Both the position numbers and the translations under genes were made by a program. The notes below the pieces were generated by a model. That model was not told the origin of the DNA, did no database searches, and saw nothing but the letters and a program-made list of their open reading frames with translations. Source: Hahella sp. KA22 (lineage in GTDB: Bacteria > Pseudomonadota > Gammaproteobacteria > Pseudomonadales > Oleiphilaceae). From it: a stretch of 64,000 nt of DNA. The stretch's first letter is position 1. Each line of letters opens with the position of its first letter. Shown here piece by piece: positions 23,628 through 30,303 of the stretch. The stretch lies in NCBI RefSeq assembly GCF_004135205.1, contig NZ_CP035490.1, forward strand, positions 3,799,501 to 3,863,500, given 5' to 3'.

Positions 23628-24204
23628 CCCCGGACGACTCCTTGGCGGACGAATTGTGAGTGGCGAACAGGCGTCTGATATCGCGAATCAGGTGCAGGAT
23701 CATTTGCACCGCCAACACGCAAAACGCGACGAATATCAGGCCTTTCAGATAGGCGGGAAAATGCGGGTTCCAGGCGGAGCCGGAGGATTCCAGTCGCAGA
23801 TCGCCCCAGGGTGCGAACCAGGCCTTTTGCGCCATGAACCAGGAACCGTAGATCATCATGCCGCAGAAGCTTAGCCCCAGCAGATGATGCAGCAGCTTCA
23901 GCCAGGCGCGCACTTTGGGACCGACGGCGTCATAGATCACCACCACCCGCACATGCTGGTCATTGGCGAAGGCGTAAAGACCGCCGATGACAAACAGCGC
24001 CGCGCCGATAAAGGTGGCGGTTTCGTGCACCCAGATAGTGGGCGAATCGAACACGTAACGCATGGCCACTTCATAGAAGGAAATTACTACGACCAGAATA
24101 AACAGCAGACTGAGTTGGCGACCCACCCAGTTGATGCAGCGGTCGAGCGGATTGGCGGGAGCGGGAGTTTTCGCATCCTCCAGCTCTTGCATCAGATCGG
24201 ACAT
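23620..24204 (-). CDS. TRAP transporter small permease (DctQ family)
   Basis: The 194-residue protein has four membrane helices (LSLLFILVVVISFYEVAMRYVF, TATFIGAALFVIGGLYAFA, HHLLGLSFCGMMIYG, KGLIFVAFCVLAVQMILHLI). The FYEVAMRYVFDSPTIWVHE segment is characteristic of DctQ subunits. It pairs with the large permease encoded immediately downstream with overlapping ends. It is placed second in the gluconate operon, 85 bp after dctP. Confidence 0.9.
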   Translation of the reverse strand: MSDLMQELEDAKTPAPANPLDRCINWVGRQLSLLFILVVVISFYEVAMRYVFDSPTIWVHETATFIGAALFVIGGLYAFANDQHVRVVVIYDAVGPKVRAWLKLLHHLLGLSFCGMMIYGSWFMAQKAWFAPWGDLRLESSGSAWNPHFPAYLKGLIFVAFCVLAVQMILHLIRDIRRLFATHNSSAKESSGDV

Positions 24205-24289
24205 AACAGCGGCTCCTGAATCAGGGCGACGCCGGTCATTTAAGCCGGGTCCGCCCGTACCAACAGTTAGGAAATTTGACGCCTGTGAG

Positions 24290-25306
24290 CTACAGCAGCC
24301 CTTGTTGTTTCAGATAGGTAGTTACGGACTCGTAGACCTTCTTGGCGTTGGGAGATTGCTTGGCGAATTCCTCCCACTGACTGCGGGCGATTTCGCGGAA
24401 TTTCATGCGCTCTTCCGCCGGCCAGTCGTGAATGGTGATTTTGGGATTGGCGCGAGCGGTTTTGACCGCTTCGATATCCGCCATGCGCAGCTGAGTGCTG
24501 ATGTCATGAGCGAAATCCCTGGCCGAGGTGGTGAGAATTTCCTGGATATCCGCCGGCAGTTTGTCCCATTGCTTCATCCCCATAGCGATTTCCAGCAAGG
24601 GCAGGGAGTGGAAACCGGGATATACAGGGTGCGGCGCCACGTCATTCATGCCCGCCTCCTGATTGGTGGAGAACACGGTGTAGTCCGCCGCGTCGATGAC
24701 GCCTTTGCTCAGGGCGGTGAATACCTCAGAGCTGGGCAGGTTGACCGGCGCGGCTCCGGCGGCGGCGAATACCGACTGCACCAGGCCTTCCGGCGCCCGC
24801 AGTTTTAGCCCTTTCAGGTCCGCCACGCCGTTCAATGGCTTCTTGGAGACGAAGGCCTCCAGCCCGGTGGCGCCGCCTCCGACGAATTTGACGCCGTAGG
24901 GTTTGTACAGCTCGTTCATGAGCTGGTAGCCGCCGCCGTAGTTGATATAAGTGATCAACTGATCCGGCGACGACCAGGCGCCCACGGTATTGCCGATCAG
25001 ACCAAATGCAGGGTCTTTACCGGAGAAGTAACCGGTGACGGAAATATGTCCGTCGAGCACGCCCATGCCCATGGCGTCCAAGGTTTCCGTGTGGCTCACC
25101 ACGCTGCCCACTGGCAGTAATTCGATGTGCAGGCGGCCGCCGCTCATACGCTCAACGCGCTCGGCCCATTCCTGCTGCACTTTGAAATTCTTCACCCCGG
25201 AAGGGTCGGAGGATTGAAACTTGAAATTGAAATCCGCTGCGCCAGCGGTTCCGAAGGACAGAGCAGTCGCCAAAGCGCCCGCTGCGAGAGAGGTCGATAA
25301 CTTCAT
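24290..25306 (-). CDS. TRAP transporter substrate-binding protein (DctP family)
   Basis: The 338-residue precursor has a signal peptide (SLAAGALATALSFGTAGA, cut before ADFNF). The DctP fold includes VQQEWAERVERMSGGRLHIE, KGLKLRAPEGLVQSVFAAAGA (the conserved Arg that grips the carboxylate) and PVNLPSSEVFTALSKGVIDAAD. It captures the sugar acid in the periplasm and hands it to the DctQM permease. As first gene it is preceded by the twin GTTACCGGTAAC operators about 90-125 bp upstream of its ATG. Confidence 0.92.
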   Translation of the reverse strand: MKLSTSLAAGALATALSFGTAGAADFNFKFQSSDPSGVKNFKVQQEWAERVERMSGGRLHIELLPVGSVVSHTETLDAMGMGVLDGHISVTGYFSGKDPAFGLIGNTVGAWSSPDQLITYINYGGGYQLMNELYKPYGVKFVGGGATGLEAFVSKKPLNGVADLKGLKLRAPEGLVQSVFAAAGAAPVNLPSSEVFTALSKGVIDAADYTVFSTNQEAGMNDVAPHPVYPGFHSLPLLEIAMGMKQWDKLPADIQEILTTSARDFAHDISTQLRMADIEAVKTARANPKITIHDWPAEERMKFREIARSQWEEFAKQSPNAKKVYESVTTYLKQQGLL

Positions 25307-25392
25307 ATGATCGCTCCAATTCTTATTTTTAACGGAGTATCGCCGCCGCTAGTTGAAGGCGGCATCAGGGTTAACGCAATTCATGCTAGGCG

Positions 25393-25431
25393 TGTTACCG
25401 GTAACATTCTAATAAATTTGTTACCGGTAAC
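25393..25431. promoter_or_regulatory. Tandem GntR-type operators
   Basis: Two perfect 12-bp palindromes GTTACCGGTAAC lie at 25394-25405 and 25420-25431, with centres 26 bp apart. The core resembles known operators of GntR/IdnR-like LacI regulators. They sit in the divergent gap between dctP (leftward) and the LuxR gene (rightward). Binding would silence the gluconate operon and might also affect the LuxR gene. Confidence 0.88.
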
Positions 25432-25611
25432 TTTTGAAGGTTAATAACTAATAACTATCAAAATAACGACTGCGGGCGGACGCGTTTTTTTATTAAGATC
25501 AGGTCAAATAGTGATCAGCATGCTAAAGTTAGAGTACTTACTGAACAGAGTATTTATGCATTAATTCAGAGTTATAGCAGGAGTAGGGAATATAGGGAAA
25601 ATGCCCAGGGA

Positions 25612-26694
25612 ATGTTGGCGATGGAAAGTTATTATCAGACGATACTGAACTTAATTGCGCAATCTCCTAACTCAGACTCACTCTTCCAGTCATTTCTGAG
25701 GTTGCTCACCGAAAGCACCGGCTGCGATAGCGCGGTGTTTCTGATCACGGACCTGAACAGCCTTGGCGACTCGCACAGCAACTATATCTACAACGTCCCG
25801 GTTGAGCATCAAAACATCTATGAAAGCTACTACGATCAGATCGACAAGGCGAACGAGACGATCTCGACCTGTCGGCAGGATCTGATTTTTGTGCAGGATC
25901 TTCCTGAGGCGCTGACCAGTCGTGAAGTAGAGGCTGATTTTATGGAGCCCAACGGCTACAAGGGGCGCGCCGCATTCGCTTTCCCCCGTAGCAATAACTA
26001 TGTGACGAACCTGTACTTGTGTCGGGACGGCGATTTCTCAGAAAACGACAAACAAATGCTGGTCCGCTCGACCCATTCCATTCGTTTGACGGTCCAGGAA
26101 ATACTCAATAACGAGCGCAGAAAGAACTTTGCGCGATCTCTACTCAACGCCACAGGCAGTCTGGGAGGCTTGCTAGGCTATGTCGTCGTCGATGACAAAA
26201 TGAATGTCATTGATATGGATTCAGACCTGGTTTTTCTGTTTGTTAAGAAGCAAATGAAAATAGAAAACAAAAAGGTGCATATCTATGAGCCGGGATTGGC
26301 GAAAATCATCGATATATCCGCCCGCTTTGGCGCCAGCCTGTCCTATCCCGCGCCGGATTCGCAGTACACCTATGAAATAGCCGCGGCGCCCACATCGCAG
26401 CTAAAAGGATTGTTCCCCTGGGAGATGCCTCCGAATGGCCTGGTGATAGCGGTGTACGACTGTCACCGCTGTGTGATTCATTTAAAGAAATTGATGGATT
26501 GTTACGGGCTGACGCGGGCGGAGGCGGAAACCGCGCTGCACTTTTCCAAGAAGCCCCATAACAAGCTGCTGGCGTCAGAGTTGTCGAAAGCGCCCGAAAC
26601 CGTCAGAACCCACGTCAAAAGAGCCATGCAAAAGATGGGCGTGCACTCGCAGTCGGAGTTGGTGCGTCTGGTGCTTACCATCACCATGCCGTGA
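25612..26694 (+). CDS. LuxR-family regulator with N-terminal GAF-like domain
   Basis: The 360-residue protein begins with a GAF-like sensory region (SPNSDSLFQSFLRLLTESTGCDSAVFLITDLNSL through residue 170, in parts). A linker follows, then a C-terminal LuxR helix-turn-helix: YGLTRAEAETALHFSK, NKLLASELSKAPETVRTHVKRAMQKMGVHSQSELVRLVL (last 65 residues, read in parts). Proteins of this type bind DNA through the LuxR domain in response to a small ligand or redox signal. It is divergent from the gluconate operon across a gap holding the GntR operators. The target is unknown. Confidence 0.88.
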   Translation: MLAMESYYQTILNLIAQSPNSDSLFQSFLRLLTESTGCDSAVFLITDLNSLGDSHSNYIYNVPVEHQNIYESYYDQIDKANETISTCRQDLIFVQDLPEALTSREVEADFMEPNGYKGRAAFAFPRSNNYVTNLYLCRDGDFSENDKQMLVRSTHSIRLTVQEILNNERRKNFARSLLNATGSLGGLLGYVVVDDKMNVIDMDSDLVFLFVKKQMKIENKKVHIYEPGLAKIIDISARFGASLSYPAPDSQYTYEIAAAPTSQLKGLFPWEMPPNGLVIAVYDCHRCVIHLKKLMDCYGLTRAEAETALHFSKKPHNKLLASELSKAPETVRTHVKRAMQKMGVHSQSELVRLVLTITMP

Positions 26695-26824
26695 TTTTGT
26701 GAAGGCCGCCTCCTGAGCGGAAAGCGCCCCCAATTGGGGTATTTCCAGGTATTCGCATTCCTTCTAATCTTGTCATGACGATATCAAATGGCGGTATTGA
26801 AAACATAGCAAGAGGGATCTAACA

Positions 26825-27067
26825 GTGATCAACTGGGAAGTGTGGTCGTATTGGGCTGACCAAGGCGCAGTCTGTCCGGCCGCAAGGCATGAAGACGTAA
26901 TGTCTTCGCGCCCTCGTAGTACAGACGCCGGACAGGCGTCCAAGAGCAGTTCACAGACGTTAGAGCATTCGATAGAAAAGTATAAAAAATTCCTGAGATC
27001 CGAAGCCGACAAGCTGAACGCCCATAAAAACGAAAATGTCAATAAAGGGCAAGGCGACCAAGCCTGA
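26825..27067 (+). CDS. Possible small protein spanning a structured DNA segment
   Basis: From a GTG at 26825, with AGAGGGAT upstream, the frame gives 80 residues. The front half is unusual (VWSYWADQGAVCPAARHEDV) and crosses the inverted repeat at 26870-26936. The back half looks like a helical charged protein (QTLEHSIEKYKKFLRSEADK, LNAHKNENVNKGQG). A functional gene is possible, but the repeat inside it suggests the element inserted into or founded the reading frame. Confidence 0.35.
   Translation: MINWEVWSYWADQGAVCPAARHEDVMSSRPRSTDAGQASKSSSQTLEHSIEKYKKFLRSEADKLNAHKNENVNKGQGDQA
26870..26936. repeat. Nested inverted repeat with alternative pairings
   Basis: CTGTCCGGC (26872-26880) pairs with GCCGGACAG (26927-26935). 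Inside it GAAGAC (26891-26896) pairs with GTCTTC (26902-26907). GTCTGT (26870-26875) can instead pair with ACAGAC (26921-26926), which competes with the outer stem. A perfect CCCCAATTGGGG palindrome lies 130 bp upstream at 26728-26739. No protein-coding constraint explains these arms. Confidence 0.6.
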
Positions 27068-27217
27068 CCACGAACAGGCTGGGCAGTGACGATAAATGTC
27101 GGATTAACTCAAAGTGATACGCCGCGCTGACTGAAATACTACTCCAAAGCGCGGCGGACTTAATGAGAGCTTCTCATGACGCCTCGGGACAGAAGCAGAG
27201 GCGTCAGCGAGGCCGGG

Positions 27218-27337
27218 TCAAGCCGCGTTCTCGAATCTGAGGCGCATCGCCACAAACCTCAAAAACTCCGGCAGGGAGACATAGCGGTCATAACCCGTGA
27301 CATGTTTTTCGCGAGTGGGGATTGCAAATAATCACCT
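27218..27337 (-). pseudogene. C-terminal relic of an unknown gene
   Basis: The minus strand reads AIPTREKHVTGYDRYVSLPE, FLRFVAMRLRFENAA and stop at 27218-27220. It is blocked upstream by a stop close to the start of the hairpin element at 27350. This is a protein-like 37-residue scrap with no start codon. The break coincides with the edge of the dispersed element, suggesting the element or its insertion disrupted the gene. The remainder of 27068-27349 shows no other feature. Confidence 0.4.
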
Positions 27338-27349
27338 GATCAATTGTTT

Positions 27350-27451
27350 TACTAATCCGGCAGACAAATATCTTCCTTCTATTTGTCTGAAACGACATGG
27401 CCTGCACATGTCAGGCCCTGTCTCCCACGGCTAACGGCCGCGCAGGCGCTT
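27350..27451 (+). repeat. Five-hairpin dispersed element, truncated copy C
   Basis: The copy begins TACTAATCCGG and keeps hairpin 1 (arms CAGACAAATA and ATTTGTCTG), hairpin 2 with one mismatch (GACATGGCCTG against CAGGCCCTGTC) and a remnant of hairpin 3. It stops within the left arm of hairpin 4 (CAGGCGC at 27443-27449). The last bases are shared with the stop codon of the leftward hydrolase gene (27450-27452), so the element ends exactly at that gene's end. Confidence 0.85.
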
Positions 27452-28604
27452 ACAGATAGTCTGGTTGCGCCGGCGTTTCGCTGTCCGCGTACTCGGCGGA
27501 CCCGGTTTGTTCCGGCATCAATTCCCGCCACCAGTAGGTTTGCTGCGCGGGCTCCGCCAGCACAAGAGGGGCGCCGATTTTTGGCGTACGCAACGTCACC
27601 TGGTGCTCTCGCGCTAGTTCCGCAATGCGTTCAAGGGGGTCGTACCAGGCGTGCATCGCCAAGTCGAAAGTGCTGTTGTGAATGGGCATCAACTGCTTGC
27701 CCTGCAGGTCGAGATGAGCCTGCATGCTTTCTTCCGGCTGCATATGCACGCCAGGCCAGTTCTTGTTGTAAGCGCCGGTTTCGATCATGGTCAGGTCGAA
27801 GGGGCCGTACTTGTCGCCAATCTCCTTGAAGCCGGGGAAATAGCCGCTGTCGCCGCTGAAGAACAGGCGTTCTTTGGCTCCCAGCATCACCCAGGACGCC
27901 CACAGAGTCGTATTGCCGTCGAACAGGCCGCGACCGGAAAAGTGCTGCGCAGGCGTCGCCGCCAACGTCACAGGCCCAACCTGCACTGACGACCACCAGT
28001 CCAGCTCGGTGATTTTTTCCGCAGGGACGCCCCAATCTCTCAACTGTCGACCCACGCCAAGCGGGGTATAAAAATGCTCAACGCGAGACTGCAGCGCCTT
28101 GATGGAGCCCTCGTCCAAATGATCGTAATGATTGTGTGAAATCAGCACGCCCTTGATCGGCGGCAGTTGCTCCATCTCGATGGGAGCAGGGTGAAAACGT
28201 TTGGGACCGGCCCACTGCACTGGGGAAGCCCGTTCTGAAAATACCGGATCAGTCAGCCAGAAATGGCCTTCAAAGCGAATGAGCACGGTGGAATGTCCCA
28301 GGCGGTAAACGGCGTTGCGGTCATCGCCAAGCAGTTGTTCCTTTTGCATCGGCTGCAGTGGAATCGCCTGATCCGGACGCGCGGCGGCGCTTTTATCAAA
28401 CAGGAAACTTTTCAGCATTTTACTCATGCCTGCGTTCGCCTGAGTTGGAGCGGCATTATGGAACTTGCCCTCATGAAAATTAGACGAAGCAACTGGCGGT
28501 GTCGGCGCGCCTAAACCGGTCAGGGTGGCGAGAGTATCGTTGTTGTGCATGGCTAAAGCTCCCAATGTGATAACAACCAAGCCGAATAACAGGCGTTTTT
28601 TCAT
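27450..28604 (-). CDS. Metallo-beta-lactamase-fold hydrolase (NAPE-PLD/RomA-like)
   Basis: The 384-residue protein has an N-terminal hydrophobic anchor or signal (LLFGLVVITLGALAMH) and an MBL-fold domain of the NAPE-PLD/UlaG-like group. Motifs are YRLGHSTVLIRFEG, LTDPVFSERASP, the metal-binding SHNHYDHLDE (HxHxDH), FFSGDSGYFPGF (Asp ligand), METGAYNKNWPGVHM-like IETGAY and MPIHNSTFDLA (last His). These enzymes hydrolyse phosphodiester or lactone bonds; the bacterial substrate is undefined. It is divergent from a TetR regulator with an operator array between them. Its stop codon abuts hairpin element copy C. Confidence 0.9.
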   Translation of the reverse strand: MKKRLLFGLVVITLGALAMHNNDTLATLTGLGAPTPPVASSNFHEGKFHNAAPTQANAGMSKMLKSFLFDKSAAARPDQAIPLQPMQKEQLLGDDRNAVYRLGHSTVLIRFEGHFWLTDPVFSERASPVQWAGPKRFHPAPIEMEQLPPIKGVLISHNHYDHLDEGSIKALQSRVEHFYTPLGVGRQLRDWGVPAEKITELDWWSSVQVGPVTLAATPAQHFSGRGLFDGNTTLWASWVMLGAKERLFFSGDSGYFPGFKEIGDKYGPFDLTMIETGAYNKNWPGVHMQPEESMQAHLDLQGKQLMPIHNSTFDLAMHAWYDPLERIAELAREHQVTLRTPKIGAPLVLAEPAQQTYWWRELMPEQTGSAEYADSETPAQPDYL

Positions 28605-28637
28605 GATGTGTATCCAACCGGTCCATTCAGCTATTTC

Positions 28638-28737
28638 TGTAAACTACACATATGTTTGTAAACTACGTAGACGTTTGTAAACTACACCGAGCAGTTTACT
28701 CGTAAATTTTCAAAAGTAAACTGAGGAGTGTAAACTT
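28638..28737. promoter_or_regulatory. Array of GTAAAC-type operator half-sites
   Basis: TGTAAACTAC occurs three times at 28638, 28657 and 28676, exactly 19 bp apart. It is followed by AGTTTACT at 28693-28700 (inverted), AGTAAACT at 28715-28722 and TGTAAACTT at 28729-28737. The inverted sites with neighbouring GTAAA form imperfect palindromes. The array lies between the hydrolase and the divergent TetR gene and is the natural binding region for that repressor. Confidence 0.75.
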
Positions 28738-28775
28738 GTCCGCATTGTTCACTTCAACACGACCTGGATAAGGCA

Positions 28776-29396
28776 ATGGAAAAGAAAAAAAGTCTGAGCG
28801 AGCGTAAACGGGAAGCCATTCTGGACGCTGCAGTCAGTGTGTTTCAGGAGTCCGGCTTTCAAGGCGCGAGTATGGATCGCATCGCCGAGCGGGCGCAGGT
28901 GTCCAAACGCACGGTGTACAATCATTTCACCAGCAAAGAAGCCTTATTTATAGAAATCACGGAGCAGGTATGGCGCAAGGCGATGGACGCCACAGAGTTT
29001 CCTTACCAAAGCGACGCCCCCCTGGCTCCACAGCTCACCGCCATTGCAGAACAGGAACTGGAGCTGCTGGGATCGGAAGGCTATATCGCCATGGCGCGCA
29101 TGGTGTTGGCGGAATACATGCTGTCTCCCGACCTGGCGCGGCAGGCGATGCAGAAAATGCAGGAAAACGAGGGCGGAACCAAACGCTGGTTAAAGGCCGC
29201 CATGGCGGATAAAAGACTGATCAAGGTCGACCCGGAATTCGCCGCCACCCAATTCATGAGCCAGATAAAAGCGTTCGCCTTCTGGCCGCAAATCGTCGGC
29301 CACGCGCCCAACCCCACGCAGGCGGAGCGACGTGAGATCGTCGCCGCTGCGGTGGAGATGTTTTTGGGGCGTTATGCCGCGCCGAAGAAATCGTAG
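28776..29396 (+). CDS. TetR/AcrR-family transcriptional regulator
   Basis: The 206-residue protein has the TetR N-terminal helix-turn-helix (REAILDAAVSVFQESGFQGAS, MDRIAERAQVSKRTVYNHFTSKEALFIEI, in parts) and a helical C-terminal ligand domain (PTQAERREIVAAAVEMFLG at the end). It is divergent from the MBL-fold hydrolase and should repress both genes through the half-site array at 28638-28737. The ligand is unknown, perhaps a lipid or drug acted on by the hydrolase (inference). Its 3' end overlaps the convergent immunity gene by 25 bp. Confidence 0.93.
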   Translation: MEKKKSLSERKREAILDAAVSVFQESGFQGASMDRIAERAQVSKRTVYNHFTSKEALFIEITEQVWRKAMDATEFPYQSDAPLAPQLTAIAEQELELLGSEGYIAMARMVLAEYMLSPDLARQAMQKMQENEGGTKRWLKAAMADKRLIKVDPEFAATQFMSQIKAFAFWPQIVGHAPNPTQAERREIVAAAVEMFLGRYAAPKKS

Positions 29397-30244
29397 TAGG
29401 CCATTCTGACCCGGGTTAAGAAATCCTGCTCAACAGGCTTGGAGAATGCCCTCGGTATTTTATCCGCCAAGGCCATGAGGTCATGTTTGATCTCCGGCGT
29501 CGCCAGATCATGTTTGCTTCTAACTTGTTGAATGGCCATCACTTCGATTGGAACAATATCAAATGGAGCGAACTTGAATTCCGGTATGGCTACCTGTTTT
29601 GAACGGTCGATATGGGATAAGTGATAGTCACAAACGCCCGTGATGGCCTTCGTCAGAGCCTCTGTTTTATCCCAGGCGTCGATGACCTGTCGGTACACGC
29701 TCAAGCTATTGTGTACCAGTTCTTTAGGGGCGCTGTCTCCAGTATGCACCCCATGAAGCCAGAGCATGAATGGCTCAAACGTCCGTTGCGCCCAGAAACC
29801 TGGGTCAATCGCGTCGTTGGCGGCCATCCGGGTTAACAGTTGACTGACCTCTGTGGCTTGGGAAGCCTGGTCTGTGGCGATAAACCAAGCCAGGACACAG
29901 GCGGCGTCTCCCGTGTAATTGGTCAGGTTTGGTCCGGCTTTGAGCGATTTCAGAAACTGGATTTTGAAAAAACTCACTGAGCGGAGTTTTAAAGACCAAA
30001 AGAAATAATCGACCGCCGTATCAATGTCATCCCAACCGACGGACTCTCCATCGGCGACTCTGACGCATCCTCTTGCTCCATAGTAATTGGCCAACACGTC
30101 GAGGGTGTCGGACAGGTCAATAAAAGACTCGAGAGAGACTTCTTCGAAGCAATCCTCAGCGTCTTCTATTTCTTCGTCGATGAGATCATCTCGTTCGGAA
30201 AGCCATTTCCGCTTGTTCTTTAAAATTGTTTCTACTTTGCTCAT
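29372..30244 (-). CDS. Probable immunity protein for the Rhs nuclease toxin
   Basis: The 290-residue cytoplasmic helical protein starts 60 bp after the rhs stop on the same strand, the standard place for the cognate immunity gene. The sequence is rich in Trp/Phe-containing helices (VDYFFWSLKLRSVSFFKIQF, DAACVLAWFIATDQASQATE, GFWAQRTFEPFMLWLHGVHT). It vaguely recalls the Imm49 family, which was not tested. It would bind the PD-(D/E)XK tip to protect the producer. Confidence 0.7.
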   Translation of the reverse strand: MSKVETILKNKRKWLSERDDLIDEEIEDAEDCFEEVSLESFIDLSDTLDVLANYYGARGCVRVADGESVGWDDIDTAVDYFFWSLKLRSVSFFKIQFLKSLKAGPNLTNYTGDAACVLAWFIATDQASQATEVSQLLTRMAANDAIDPGFWAQRTFEPFMLWLHGVHTGDSAPKELVHNSLSVYRQVIDAWDKTEALTKAITGVCDYHLSHIDRSKQVAIPEFKFAPFDIVPIEVMAIQQVRSKHDLATPEIKHDLMALADKIPRAFSKPVEQDFLTRVRMAYYDFFGAA

Positions 30245-30303
30245 AAGCTGCTCAATATCTGAAAAATCATTGGGAAATCATGCGTAACCACTTGGCTGTC
30301 CTG

